Shown here: positions 17,236 through 26,711 of the stretch, in pieces
Layout: the number at the start of each line of letters is the position of its first letter
Position numbering within the stretch: position 1 is the first letter of the stretch
DNA from: an uncultured Granulosicoccaceae bacterium
GTDB taxonomy: Bacteria; Pseudomonadota; Gammaproteobacteria; Granulosicoccales; Granulosicoccaceae
Length of the DNA stretch: 38,798 nt
Direction of reading: 5' to 3'
NCBI GenBank assembly: GCA_938041955.1
Contig: CALISD010000143.1
Span: 1 to 38,798 of the forward strand
Translations under genes and position numbers: made by a program
Notes under the pieces: generated by a model
Told to the model about the DNA's origin: nothing
Databases searched by the model: none
What the model saw: the letters and a program-made list of their open reading frames with translations, nothing else

Positions 17236-18054
17236 ATGAAAAAACAATCAGATCTCAAAGTGGCAATTGGTGGCCTGGGGGCAATCGGGCTCAAGGTGGC
17301 AGAATGTCTGGATGCAGGTGAGATACCCGGAATGGCCCTCAGTGCGGTTGCCGCACGGGATCAGGACAAACTAAGACGCAATCTCGAAGGTTTTAGGCAT
17401 CAGCCATTGATGTTGTCGGTGGAGGAATTGGGTGCACACGCTGATGTGGTGATCGAATGTGCCCCGAAGTCGGTATTTTCAGCCATAGCGAATTCGGCGA
17501 TTGATAATGGCTGTACGTTTATGCCACTTTCTGTTGGAGCGCTGTTGGATAACATGGACCTGATCGACCGCGCTCGCGCAAACAATGCGGTGATATTTGT
17601 GCCGACCGGTGCGCTGCTTGGTTTGGACGCTGTTAAGGCGGTTTCCGAAGGCGAGGTCAGCAGCATAACGCTGGTAACCCGTAAGCCGCCCACCGGACTC
17701 AGCGGTGCCCCTTATCTGGTTGATAACAACATTGATGTAGATAATCTTACTGGCGCGTTGCAGGTCTTTTCAGGCACGGCCCGCGATGCGGCCAAAGCGT
17801 TTCCGGCTAATGTTAATGTTGCCGCGGCACTTGCGTTAGCGGGCATCGGCCCTGATAGAACCACGGTAGAGGTGTGGGCGGATCCTGCGGTGAATAGAAA
17901 TATGCATACCATTAAAGTTGATGCTGAGGCTTCATCATTCACCATGAGTATAGAAAACGTACCGAGTGAAACACCTGCCACTGGAAAGATCACGGCGTTG
18001 AGTGTGATCGCATCACTGCGCCGGCTGACGTCGCCGTTAGTTGTAGGTACCTGA
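17236..18054 (+). CDS. L-aspartate dehydrogenase (NadX/DUF108 family)
   Basis: The product belongs to the family that converts L-aspartate to iminoaspartate/oxaloacetate with NAD(P), used in NAD synthesis or aspartate catabolism. In the 272-residue protein the Rossmann loop is IGGLGAIGLKV near the start. The catalytic-domain stretch FPANVNVAAALALAGIGPD and the following VEVWADPAVNRNMH are hallmark sequences of aspartate dehydrogenases. TGALLGLDAVKA at about 118-129 is also typical. The start at 17236 begins right before the Rossmann strand; AGAAG lies nine bases ahead. The gene is divergent from the TAXI receptor gene with 137 bases between them, so the promoter region is shared and a functional link is plausible. 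Confidence 0.88.
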   Translation: MKKQSDLKVAIGGLGAIGLKVAECLDAGEIPGMALSAVAARDQDKLRRNLEGFRHQPLMLSVEELGAHADVVIECAPKSVFSAIANSAIDNGCTFMPLSVGALLDNMDLIDRARANNAVIFVPTGALLGLDAVKAVSEGEVSSITLVTRKPPTGLSGAPYLVDNNIDVDNLTGALQVFSGTARDAAKAFPANVNVAAALALAGIGPDRTTVEVWADPAVNRNMHTIKVDAEASSFTMSIENVPSETPATGKITALSVIASLRRLTSPLVVGT

Positions 18055-18098
18055 TGAAGTGAGTAGCTGAACTTTGTTCGGCGTTGAGTTTCAGGCCG

Positions 18099-18950
18099 CT
18101 AACGTGCCAGCGGTGGTTCAAGGTCTGAAGGTAATTTCGCCAGAAATCGATAGAGCGCGGCTTGCCTGTTGATAAGAGATTTGTCATTCGCACCAAGAGA
18201 GATGTCTTTGAGTACTGCGAGGCTATAGTAGGACCAGGTCATATCATCTGCGCGGGTAACAAAAACTACGGTCTGCGCTGTATGCGGTGCAAAGAGTGTA
18301 ATCGGACCGAGCTTCACCGGTGAAATATTTTCACTGCTGAAAACCAGCTGATCCGGTGAGGCGCCAATTGTCTTTAAAGAGTAGACGTTAAGTCCCCAGG
18401 AGCGTGTGTCGTTCTGTGCAAAGTACAGCGTTTCCCCGCTAAGGACTTCGGCACCCGTGAAGTCTGATCGTGTGGCTTTATTATTGTTTGCGCCCAGGGC
18501 TACAGCATCGGATACCAGTTGACGCCAGCCATTGTCGGTCACTGACCAGTAAGTTAGATTTTGCATCATTGAAATTGCGCCGAGTCGTGATGCAATATCT
18601 TCCAGTGTGCCCGTGTGTTTGAAGCGCGCGGCAATGGCGACTGTCATAGCAATAGGGGTCTGTACAGTTATATGGCAGGTAGATGGAATGGCAGGCAGGT
18701 TATTCCAGACCATAGAGTGTGGTTTTTTTTCTGCTTCTGGAAATTCAGGGTATGGCACGTCTACAGTCGACGGGCACACAGGAGTATCTTTGGCTGGTCC
18801 GCCTTCGGCCAGCGATGAGGTTGCGCCTGGCAGAAAAGCAATGACTAAGGTGAGCAGGCTGGCTGTCAGTGTTGAGCGGATTACATTATTTATAGGCATT
18901 TGGTAAGAGTATAGTTGTATAACGGAATAGGAAACCGTTTTGAGACTCAT
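18099..18950 (-). CDS. Exported protein of unknown function
   Basis: A protein of up to 283 residues with an N-terminal hydrophobic segment (residues about 25-45; ends near SSLAEGG), consistent with a signal peptide. The start is uncertain: ATG at 18950 or at 18899 (MPINNVIRS). The latter gives a more usual signal peptide; neither has a clear ribosome binding site. The mature part contains ARFKHTGTLEDIASRL, WSVTDNGWRQL and GETLYFAQNDTRS, a pattern I cannot assign with certainty to a named domain. It is convergent with the aspartate dehydrogenase gene (44 bases between stops) and alone on its strand. Confidence 0.65.
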   Translation of the reverse strand: MSLKTVSYSVIQLYSYQMPINNVIRSTLTASLLTLVIAFLPGATSSLAEGGPAKDTPVCPSTVDVPYPEFPEAEKKPHSMVWNNLPAIPSTCHITVQTPIAMTVAIAARFKHTGTLEDIASRLGAISMMQNLTYWSVTDNGWRQLVSDAVALGANNNKATRSDFTGAEVLSGETLYFAQNDTRSWGLNVYSLKTIGASPDQLVFSSENISPVKLGPITLFAPHTAQTVVFVTRADDMTWSYYSLAVLKDISLGANDKSLINRQAALYRFLAKLPSDLEPPLAR

Positions 18951-19361
18951 GCTTAGTGGAAGGACGGCTTGCGGGGCTTGATCCCCCGCTTACGCGTCGG
19001 GTTTCCTTGGGGCAGTAGCAAGCGGCAGTTGCACTGATGTATCTCCGCGGCCTTTATTTGACGTGAGTAAGTGTTAAGCCTAACGAACACCTGCCTGCAT
19101 GTATCCGACGACCACTGCAAACAGTGCCGTTGATAAGGCTGCCAGCGTTAGCGAGGAATACCTGGCACGACACACCGCTCACAGCCTCGCAGGCATCGGG
19201 TAACCGATAAGCAAAATCAAGGCTACGGAAAGGCTACCGGATAGACAACTTCCGAGGCATAGTGGAGTTTGATTGACATAGAAGGTCAGTGTAGGGTCTA
19301 TTGTCGTAGCGGGTTCTTTCGACCATCCGTTCGTGCAGCATGCAGGGAAAAGGAAGATAAA
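18951..19361. other. Divergent intergenic region with hairpin and possible repeat remnant
   Basis: 411 bases between two outward-facing genes. At 18971-18989 GCGGGG, seven bases, CCCCGC forms a GC-rich hairpin without a following T-run. The segment 18979-19011 (GATCC, CGCTTACGCG, TCGGGTTTCCTTGGG) resembles the right arm of the tandem-array unit (GATCC, TTGCTCACGCG, GCGGGTTACCTGGG). It may be a solitary, eroded copy. A 31-codon minus-strand frame from a GTG at 19175 to a TAG at 19080 would encode a single membrane helix (LTLAALSTALFAVVVGY); it has no ribosome binding site and is not called as a gene. Confidence 0.35.
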
Positions 19362-19904
19362 ATGCATAGAATGCCAGTTAACTTATTCGCCGCCTTACTC
19401 TGTTGCTTCTGGCTCAGTGGAAACGCGCTGGCGCAAACAAAGATCTACGTCGACAATCAAACTGATCTGGATATCAATGTCATTGACTGGTCAGTCAGTG
19501 GTGACAAAGTCAGCAAAAAAGCATGGAAAAAGGGTGAAAAGCTGGTGCCGCCGGGGGAGCGTAAATCGGTTCTTTCGCTTAAGCGTTCTGGAAAGTTAAA
19601 CTGGATGGACCCGACACCACGATTTGTCGAGCCGGATAAAACGGTTATCTTTCACACCAGGATAACGCTGGCCAAGCAGGCAGAAGATAAGGCGGTGACT
19701 TTGCTGCAAAAGTTGTACGGCGAGGGAGATACCACAAAAATGTGGTATGCCATTGATGGTGTGGGTGAAGTGAAAGAGTGGGAACTGCATGATAAAGAAT
19801 ACACCAGCCAGTGGATCACACAGGATCACGAGATTAAAATTGTATTCAAGGCGTTTAAGGACGGTAACAAAACACATGTTGAATACGTTTTTAGTAAGCC
19901 CTGA
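19362..19904 (+). CDS. Periplasmic or secreted protein of unknown function
   Basis: A 180-residue protein with a Sec signal peptide (MHRMPVN, hydrophobic LFAALLCCFWLSG, cleavage after ALA near 24). The mature sequence starts with KIYVDNQTDLDINVIDW and alternates polar and hydrophobic residues, suggesting a beta-sandwich. It is rich in Lys and Trp. AGGAAG sits eight bases ahead of the ATG, which fixes the start against a longer in-frame frame beginning at 19269. No family is recognised. The hydrolase gene begins 87 bases downstream in the same direction, so cotranscription is possible. Confidence 0.7.
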   Translation: MHRMPVNLFAALLCCFWLSGNALAQTKIYVDNQTDLDINVIDWSVSGDKVSKKAWKKGEKLVPPGERKSVLSLKRSGKLNWMDPTPRFVEPDKTVIFHTRITLAKQAEDKAVTLLQKLYGEGDTTKMWYAIDGVGEVKEWELHDKEYTSQWITQDHEIKIVFKAFKDGNKTHVEYVFSKP

Positions 19905-19991
19905 TTATTCACCAGTGTAATGCTCATCAAATTCAATTCTTGACCGGGTTGCCGGTTCGCTGTTGTCACGATTGCAATTGAGCCATATAGA

Positions 19992-20879
19992 ATGAAAACC
20001 GTAAAAACGTCGCAACTTGAAATTGGCTATTTTGATCACGGTTCAGAATCCGGCTGGCCGTGTATTTTGAATCATGGTTTTCCGTACGACATCCATTGTT
20101 ACGATGACTGTATTGAGCCACTGGTAGGGCAGGGTGCCCGGGTTATTGTTCCCTACCTCCGGGGCTATGGAGCAACGCGATTTTTGTCGGCAGACACATT
20201 GCGCTCAGGCGAGCAGGCAGTGCTTGCGAATGATCTTCTCGAGCTGATGGATGCACTGATGATCGAGCGAGCTGTTCTGGCGGGCTATGACTGGGGTGGC
20301 CGTGCAGCTTGTATTGTTGCCGCTTTGTGGCCCGAGCGGGTGAGTGCCCTGGTGTCGGGTAATTCGTACAACATCCAGAATATTGCTCGTTCAATGGAGC
20401 CTGCCTCGGCTTCAGAGGAGGCCAGCTACTGGTACCAATACTATTTTCACTCCGAACGCGGGCGTGCAGGGCTGCAGGAGAATCGCCGGGAGATCGCGCG
20501 ATTGCTGTGGCAGATGTGGTCGCCAGCGTGGCCGTTTGATGATGCCACCTTTAACACCACTGCGGCAGCATTTGATAACCCTGACTTCGTTGAGGTGGTT
20601 ATTCACTCTTACAGACATCGTTATGGCTTAGTCGAGGGGGATCCGGCAGTGATAGAGATCGAGAATCGTTTGCAGCGACAGCCGGATATTTCGGTGGCGA
20701 GTATCACCATTGACGGGGATGTTGACGGCGTAGATACCGGAACGCAGCATCATGCAGCCAAATTTAAAGGGCGACATGAGCATCGGGTATTTCGCGACGC
20801 CGGACATAACCTGCCGCAGGAGAAACCAGAGCAGTGGGTGCAGGCGATTATCGATGCAAGGCAAATGTCGCTTAGTTGA
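19992..20879 (+). CDS. Alpha/beta hydrolase (epoxide hydrolase/dehalogenase-like)
   Basis: A 295-residue single-domain alpha/beta hydrolase, without a signal peptide. The oxyanion-hole motif HGFP is at residues 28-31. The nucleophile elbow is GYDWGG with Asp100 as nucleophile, not Ser, which places it with epoxide hydrolases, haloalkane or fluoroacetate dehalogenases. The catalytic His is most likely His272 in DAGHNLPQE. Between these lies the helical cap region (about 130-215, rich in Trp, Arg and Tyr). An Asp in the IDGDVDGV segment near 235-240 would be the charge-relay acid. The ribosome binding site is weak. Substrate cannot be predicted; some relatives are annotated only as alpha/beta hydrolases. 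Confidence 0.88.
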   Translation: MKTVKTSQLEIGYFDHGSESGWPCILNHGFPYDIHCYDDCIEPLVGQGARVIVPYLRGYGATRFLSADTLRSGEQAVLANDLLELMDALMIERAVLAGYDWGGRAACIVAALWPERVSALVSGNSYNIQNIARSMEPASASEEASYWYQYYFHSERGRAGLQENRREIARLLWQMWSPAWPFDDATFNTTAAAFDNPDFVEVVIHSYRHRYGLVEGDPAVIEIENRLQRQPDISVASITIDGDVDGVDTGTQHHAAKFKGRHEHRVFRDAGHNLPQEKPEQWVQAIIDARQMSLS

Positions 20880-21211
20880 CTAGATGTAAGAAACCGATCG
20901 GTGGTGATTGGACTGAAGTAAATTTAATCCAGATTTACGATATTTCTCTTGATGTTTTGATCTTTACGTCAGACCACTGCCCGAGTGTACTGCCGAGATC
21001 GTATTCCGGACATTCGTCAAGTAAAAAATAGGCCTTCTGGATTAACAAATCGTAGTCTATGCATTGGCTGTAATAAAGCCGAAAAACGAATCGTGGTAGC
21101 GAAATTGTACGGCGGTGACAGGGCTGCAATCTGACGCAATCAATTGCAATTATGGCTATCTGTCAGCGCTAGTATACGGCCCCTGGAGTTGCCTCAAGAA
21201 AAACAATAAAC
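20880..21211. other. 332-base intergenic stretch
   Basis: No gene is recognised with confidence. A 64-codon minus-strand frame (20935-21129) is open and moderately protein-like (contains FLLDECPEYDLGS), but lacks a ribosome binding site and family resemblance. The stretch should carry the promoter of the SNF2 helicase gene. Confidence 0.35.
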
Positions 21212-24200
21212 GTGTCAGATAATTACCTCGTTGATGATGTACTCGAAGTCGAATTGCCGCAACAAACACTGCCGCTAAAGAAGCGGGGTCAACTCAGTGT
21301 AGTGCCCTCTCAAGACAGCAGCGGTAGACCCATTCTTGATGCTGCAATGGCATTCGTACCTAAAACGGAGTCGCTACTACAGGAGTGGTCAAACACAGTG
21401 CTGTCAGAATGTCTTGAAAAGCACAAGCATTTCAGTGATGTGGATTTAACGCTTCCAACGGAGGCGGACTGGAGCTGTGTAATCAATGGCGTGCAGCTGG
21501 CATTGTTGTCCGGTGATGCAGACCAGGACCGCCTTGATACGATGGATTCGTGGCTGACTGCCTGCTCGCATGCAGACGCTAAAGCGATGCGTTCTACACT
21601 GGCATTTTTCGGGCATCAGCCAAAGCTTGCAGTTGAGTGGTATGAGTCGGCCTATAAGCTGAAGGGTAACGCTGATTCCAATGAATACACTACCGATCTG
21701 TTACCGGGACTGTCGGCGGTAGTCTACGCCTTGTCTCTGATACAGCAAACGACACAAAACACAGCAAGCGACAGTGCTGGTGAGTTTTCCGAAGATGATC
21801 TTGCGCTGTTGCAAAAGCTGATAAGCAAGCTGAATACTTTTTCGGGTCATTACCAGCGGCAGTTTTCCGGTGACGTGTTTTTACCGGTGCTGCATGTACT
21901 CACTGATTTTGTCCGTGTGGTGGCCGGCAAGCGTGAGAAAAAAGATACTTTCTGGTTGGGCGGGGTGCATATCGATGCCAGCCCGTGGCTTGATCTGTTT
22001 TTAAATCTTATCAATCATTGGTTGGGTGAAAAACCTGATGAAGCGCAAGTGGCCAGACTGGCGGCACATGTTGATACTGCATCAGTGGCTGGTTTGCACT
22101 GGTTTGTAGATGAAGGTTTGACGCTGCTATCTGCGTGTGGCCTGCAACGGGAGAGTTGTGAATTTCAACCGCAAATTCGTTCAACCGGTTGGTTGCTCAC
22201 TGTGTATCAGAAGCAATCTGACTGGCAAGCCGGGTTGGATGCACTGTCGTTAACTGCAAACCGGCACGCCCGTGTTGCCAGTGATTCGAGTGCGAAAACT
22301 GAAACCCGTCGGCTCACCTGGTGGGTAGAGGCGGCGGGATCGCGTTTGCTAATTGAGCCTCGTGAACAGCGCCTGGCGAGAAACAAATCCTGGGGGCAGG
22401 CTAAGCATTTTCCGCTTAAGTTGTTACTGGATGAATGCGGCACGCTGGATTTTCTTTGTGATTATGATTTGAAAATATGCGCTTACCTGCGTAACCAGTT
22501 GCAGCTTAATCATGCGTTGAATTTTGAAAAAACTTTCACGTTCTCGGATGCTGAATCTCTGGAGCTAATTCTTAATCATCCAAGGCTTTTCAGGCAGGAG
22601 TCAGTTGACGACGAAGAGGATCCGGATGAGATAGAGGAACCGGTACGGATTACCATGCGCGAGTGTCAATCCACCCTGCAGGTGGTGGAAGATCAATCGC
22701 AGCAGGAAATCAACATCACAATGGAACCCTTCCCGTCTACCGGGATCACCTCATCAAGTGATTTTTCCTGCGAGTGGAAAGAAGATAACGTGCTGGAGAT
22801 AAGCCGTTATACGGAAGGGCAACTTGATATTGCCCGCTCCTTAACCTTTAGTGGCCTGAGCGTACCGGACGATGCTGCTGACAACGTACTTGAATCGTTG
22901 CGTGCGATGGCGGCGCTGGTTGAAATACATTCTGACATCAATACCGTAGATACCAACACGGTTGTGGCTTGTAAGCGTCTGGCATTTCATCTGCGTCCGC
23001 TGGACCAGGGTCTTGACATAGCTGCGTGCTTGTACCCGTTAGGGGAAGCTGGCCCTTGCGTGCTACCGGGGCAGGGCAGACCCAGTCTGTATGCCATGGT
23101 GGGTAATCAACCGTGCAATACCATAAGAGACCTTGACGCTGAACTACAAGACTCAAGGGAGTTGTTGAACACCTTGCCATTGCCGAATAACTCTGCCGGG
23201 TGGCAATGGTCAGTCACAGATGCAGAGCCTGCTTTAGAGTTGTTGGCTTCGCTTCAAGCGCTTGAATCACAGGTGGTTCTAATGTGGCCGGCGGGCGAGA
23301 GCGTTTTGCTAAGCCAGGTCATTGATAGCGACAACATGAATATTCACTTCAAAGCCAACCCGAATGGTATCGGGGTAGCCGGTGAGCTTAAAGTTGAAGA
23401 GGGCCACCAGCATCTAACCACTGCGTCGTACAACGCGACCGGGCACTGTTCTTTCGCGTCAAAGAAAATTGATTTGAAAAAATTGCTTGCCTCACTCGAT
23501 AGTGCGCAAGGACGGTTTTTGCGTCTTGATGACGGTAAGATATTGCAGCTTAGCCGACGGCTTCGAATGCAACTCGATACCCTGAACGCGCTGTGTGAAG
23601 ACGGTACAGCTCATGAGTTGATGGTTCCGCTACTGGAGGAGGTTTCCCGTGGCATGGTGCTGCGTGATGATGATAGCTGGGAGGAGCAACTGAGCAAACT
23701 GCATGAAGCAGAAGCACTCATGCCAAATACGCCTTCGGAGTTGCAGGCAGATTTACGCGACTACCAGCTGGAGGGGTTTCGATGGATGACTCGTCTGGCG
23801 CACTGGGGCGCTGGCGCTTGCCTGGCAGATGACATGGGATTGGGTAAAACCATGCAGAGTCTGTCTCTCATGCTGACGCGTGCAACGGGTGGTCCGGCGT
23901 TGGTGGTAGCCCCCACGTCAGTCTGTGGAAACTGGTTGGCAGAGGCAGCTAAATTTGCGCCGAGCTTGCGCTTGCACTGGTTGGGAGACGGTAACCGGGC
24001 GCGGATGCTAAGCGGTGCAACTGCCGGAGATTTGTTTGTCTGTAGCTACGGTGTATTGCAGAATGAGATTGAACTGCTGCAAGAGATCGAATGGCACACC
24101 ATAGTGGCTGATGAAGCGCAGTCTTTTAAGAACCCGGCTACCCGCAGATCAAAAGCCATGATGGCCCTGCGTGGTGACTTTCGAGTGGCGGCAACAGGTA

Positions 24201-25135
24201 CTCCGATAGAAAATCATTTAGGTGAGCTGTGGAACATATTTCGATTTATCAACCCGGGCTTGCTCGGTTCGGCGCGTCAGTTTAAAGACAGGTACGCAAT
24301 ACCTATAGAGCAAGATGAAGACGACATGGCACGCCTTCGTCTCAAGACGTTAATCAAGCCGTTTATCTTACGTCGCTTAAAACGTGAAGTACTTACAGAG
24401 CTTCCACCGCGCACTGAAATAACTCACCTGGTTGAGTTTAATGAAGAGGAGAGGAGTTTCTACGAAGGCTTGAGATTAAGTGCATTGCAACGCATCAGTG
24501 AGTTTGGTGATCTTGATTCAGAGCAACGTTTTAGAGTGCTCGCAGAAATTACCGTCCTGCGTCAGGCAAGTTGTCATCCGGAATTAGTGGAAGAAAAGCC
24601 ACCGTGCGGCAGCGCCAAGCTGCGTGCGTTTGCAAAAATAGTGGATGAGCTTCGACACAACGGTCACCGCTGCCTGGTGTTCAGTCAGTTTGTGGGTCAT
24701 TTGTCTTTGATAAGAGATCACCTCGATAGCAACAACATCAGCTACCAATACCTCGATGGTTCAACCAGTGTGAAAAACCGAAAGAAAGCAGTTGATGATT
24801 TTCAGGCTGGTGAAGGGGAGCTCTTTTTAATCAGTCTGAAGGCCGGTGGTTCGGGGCTCAACCTGACAGCAGCTGACTACGTGATACATATGGATCCATG
24901 GTGGAACCCTGCCGTAGAAGATCAGGCGTCCGATCGTGCCTACCGTATGGGACAGAAACGACCAGTGACAATTTATAGAATGGTCGTTAAAGACACCATT
25001 GAAGAAAAGATTGTGAAGCTGCATGAGCACAAGCGTGATCTTGCCAACGCCCTGTTGGAAGGTACTGATGGTGGATCAAGGTTGTCAGTTGATGAACTGG
25101 TGGGGTTGATCGATGATGAGTGCGCGCAAGACTAG
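21212..25135 (+). CDS. SNF2/RAD54-family DEAD/DEAH-box helicase
   Basis: A 1307-residue ATP-dependent double-stranded DNA translocase of the SWI2/SNF2 type. The C-terminal 450 residues carry all motor motifs: LADDMGLGKT (Walker A, about 871-880), VVAPTSVCGNW (motif Ia region), VADEAQ near 964-969 (motif II, DEAQ), ATGTPIENHLGELW (motif III), and LVFSQF, LISLKAGGSGLNLTAA and DPWWNPAVEDQASDRAYRMGQ (motifs IV-VI). The N-terminal 830 residues are acidic and not recognised as a SWIM zinc domain; no CxCx(n)CxH pattern was seen. Bacterial proteins of this layout are thought to act in chromatin-like remodelling or transcription recycling, as HepA/RapA does (family knowledge). The GTG start lacks a good ribosome binding site, so the exact start is uncertain. 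Confidence 0.93.
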   Translation: MSDNYLVDDVLEVELPQQTLPLKKRGQLSVVPSQDSSGRPILDAAMAFVPKTESLLQEWSNTVLSECLEKHKHFSDVDLTLPTEADWSCVINGVQLALLSGDADQDRLDTMDSWLTACSHADAKAMRSTLAFFGHQPKLAVEWYESAYKLKGNADSNEYTTDLLPGLSAVVYALSLIQQTTQNTASDSAGEFSEDDLALLQKLISKLNTFSGHYQRQFSGDVFLPVLHVLTDFVRVVAGKREKKDTFWLGGVHIDASPWLDLFLNLINHWLGEKPDEAQVARLAAHVDTASVAGLHWFVDEGLTLLSACGLQRESCEFQPQIRSTGWLLTVYQKQSDWQAGLDALSLTANRHARVASDSSAKTETRRLTWWVEAAGSRLLIEPREQRLARNKSWGQAKHFPLKLLLDECGTLDFLCDYDLKICAYLRNQLQLNHALNFEKTFTFSDAESLELILNHPRLFRQESVDDEEDPDEIEEPVRITMRECQSTLQVVEDQSQQEINITMEPFPSTGITSSSDFSCEWKEDNVLEISRYTEGQLDIARSLTFSGLSVPDDAADNVLESLRAMAALVEIHSDINTVDTNTVVACKRLAFHLRPLDQGLDIAACLYPLGEAGPCVLPGQGRPSLYAMVGNQPCNTIRDLDAELQDSRELLNTLPLPNNSAGWQWSVTDAEPALELLASLQALESQVVLMWPAGESVLLSQVIDSDNMNIHFKANPNGIGVAGELKVEEGHQHLTTASYNATGHCSFASKKIDLKKLLASLDSAQGRFLRLDDGKILQLSRRLRMQLDTLNALCEDGTAHELMVPLLEEVSRGMVLRDDDSWEEQLSKLHEAEALMPNTPSELQADLRDYQLEGFRWMTRLAHWGAGACLADDMGLGKTMQSLSLMLTRATGGPALVVAPTSVCGNWLAEAAKFAPSLRLHWLGDGNRARMLSGATAGDLFVCSYGVLQNEIELLQEIEWHTIVADEAQSFKNPATRRSKAMMALRGDFRVAATGTPIENHLGELWNIFRFINPGLLGSARQFKDRYAIPIEQDEDDMARLRLKTLIKPFILRRLKREVLTELPPRTEITHLVEFNEEERSFYEGLRLSALQRISEFGDLDSEQRFRVLAEITVLRQASCHPELVEEKPPCGSAKLRAFAKIVDELRHNGHRCLVFSQFVGHLSLIRDHLDSNNISYQYLDGSTSVKNRKKAVDDFQAGEGELFLISLKAGGSGLNLTAADYVIHMDPWWNPAVEDQASDRAYRMGQKRPVTIYRMVVKDTIEEKIVKLHEHKRDLANALLEGTDGGSRLSVDELVGLIDDECAQD

Positions 25136-25156
25136 GCAGAGCGTTCGGTGCTCTGC
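25136..25156 (+). terminator. Stem-loop directly after the helicase stop codon
   Basis: GCAGAGC, seven bases, GCTCTGC: a perfect 7-bp stem starting one base after the TAG. It is followed by ATTCTTCG, not a full T-run, so termination may be partial. Position and stem strength support a terminator role. Confidence 0.5.
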
Positions 25157-25799
25157 ATTCTTCGCAGTGTGGCGGCAGCAATTTTTACTTGAGACCCAAT
25201 AAACGCTGGAGAGCGCAAAGTGCCTTTGATCTGCTGCCGCTTTTTCTTAGAGTGTACGCTTCGTAGTCATCGGCGTTTGTCGTGAATTCACGACGGATCA
25301 ATATAATCAATAGCGTATTTTTTCTGTGGAGTTCTCCGCTGTTGGACTTTCTTCGGTACGGCTGGAAATAGTCAGGTTGAGTTGGCCTCCAGCCTTCGGC
25401 TGAACTTTCCGACAACGTCTATTCGCGGCTTTCAGGCTGCCAGCGGTAGCGTTGGAGCGCTACGCAACGTCCGTGACTTGAGCTTGTCAACGTTAGTTGA
25501 ATCTGGCTTTGACACCAGTGCTGCAGCCAGCAGGCAAGCACTGAAGAGGCCTCCCTGTTTATCCGGTTCTGTCCTTGAGCGGGTACTCATCCATTCGCAA
25601 TTCACTCCCATTTATGCGGCTGAGAAGAAGAATCTTGCAAATCTGTTTGATTGAAGTGTAATGTGTAGGTACTTATGTCGCGGTTAAGTGACATTTGTAT
25701 TTCGTAGGAAGAAACGTTGTTTGCTTTGCGCCAATATTGGCCGGTAAATAATTGATTAGTCATGCATTAGTATGTTCCAACAGTGAGGATTGGATACCT
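25157..25799. other. 643-base region upstream of the ABC importer operon
   Basis: No gene is recognised. A 76-codon minus-strand frame (25185-25415) and a 90-codon plus-strand frame with TTG start (25382-25654) are open but show no family pattern or ribosome binding site. The right end should carry the operon promoter and contains a 12-base palindrome, listed separately, as well as GACATTTGT at 25690-25698. Confidence 0.35.
25730..25741. promoter_or_regulatory. 12-bp perfect palindrome upstream of the ABC operon (candidate operator)
   Basis: GCCAATATTGGC is a perfect palindrome 58 bases before the first permease start codon. Position and symmetry fit a repressor site; the cognate protein is unknown. 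Confidence 0.35.
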
Positions 25800-26711
25800 A
25801 TGGGTAGTGCGCAAGTTCGGCAAACCAGCAAAGGAAAGTTGCCGCGCTGGCTGACATCGGAGCACCCGCTACCCTGGCTCTTCCCGGTGACGTCGATATT
25901 GGTCGTGTTCGGCTTGTACCCGGTGCTGTACTCATTGTGGCTGTCGTTCTACAAGCGCAATCCTGCCACCCGGACCGAGAAATTCCTGCCGTCGTGGAAC
26001 TGGAATAAGCTGATCGGTGATGAGCGAGTATGGGATGCGGTAACGGTGACTTTTACCTACGCTGCCATTGCGCTGACGATTCAACTGGTGCTCGGTATGC
26101 TGATAGCGCTGTTGCTTGATTCTGATCGGCGCGGCTTTGGTTTGTTTCGAGCCTTGATGACGCTTCCATTGGTTGTGCCGCCAGCGGTAACCGGGATGAT
26201 GTTCCTGTTGATGTATGACAGCTCGTTCGGCGTCATTAGTAACGCCCTGTATAGCTTGAACCTCTTGTCCCCTGATCACCCGATTCTTGGCAGTGGTTCC
26301 ACTGCATTGTGGGGGGTGATAGTCGCCGATGTGTGGCAATGGACACCTTTTATGGTGCTCATCATGTTGGCAGGCCTGCGAGCTTTGCCCAAAGAGCCCT
26401 TTGAAGCGGCATCAATTGATGGTGCGACAGCCTTTCAATCTTTCTTCTTTCTGACCTTGCCTATGATGTCAAAAATTATCGCCCTTGCGGTGTTGGTTCG
26501 GGGCATTGATCTATTTCGTATATTTGACTACGTCAAGGTCATGACCGATAGCGGCCCTGGAACGGCTACAGAGACACTCACCGCGTATGCAGGCACGGTA
26601 TATTTTAAGAGTGCAAATTTCTCTTACGCGTCGACAGTAGCGTTAGCCACTTTAATTCTGGTATTGGTGGTATCAACTGTCTTTATTAAAGTATTTAAGA
26701 TTCGATTCTAA
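25800..26711 (+). CDS. ABC sugar/polyol transporter permease (MalF/UgpA-like)
   Basis: First of two inner-membrane permeases of a carbohydrate ABC importer (CUT1 type). The 303 residues contain six predicted membrane segments. The EAA loop that docks to the ATPase reads EAASIDGATAFQSFFFLTLP in the C-terminal half. LYPVLYSLWLSFYKRNP near residues 40-56 is typical of MalF-like first segments. The start at 25800 was chosen because GAGGAT precedes it; a TTG start at 25752 would add 16 residues without a ribosome binding site. The stop and the next start overlap by one base (TAATG), indicating coupled translation. Confidence 0.93.
   Translation: MGSAQVRQTSKGKLPRWLTSEHPLPWLFPVTSILVVFGLYPVLYSLWLSFYKRNPATRTEKFLPSWNWNKLIGDERVWDAVTVTFTYAAIALTIQLVLGMLIALLLDSDRRGFGLFRALMTLPLVVPPAVTGMMFLLMYDSSFGVISNALYSLNLLSPDHPILGSGSTALWGVIVADVWQWTPFMVLIMLAGLRALPKEPFEAASIDGATAFQSFFFLTLPMMSKIIALAVLVRGIDLFRIFDYVKVMTDSGPGTATETLTAYAGTVYFKSANFSYASTVALATLILVLVVSTVFIKVFKIRF

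Noticed and set aside
19080..19175. 31-residue single-helix membrane peptide on the minus strand
   Set aside because: The helix pattern is attractive, but the start is GTG without a ribosome binding site and nothing else supports translation.
25382..25654. 90-codon plus-strand gene with TTG start upstream of the ABC operon
   Set aside because: No family pattern, weak start, and no ribosome binding site; kept as part of the intergenic region.
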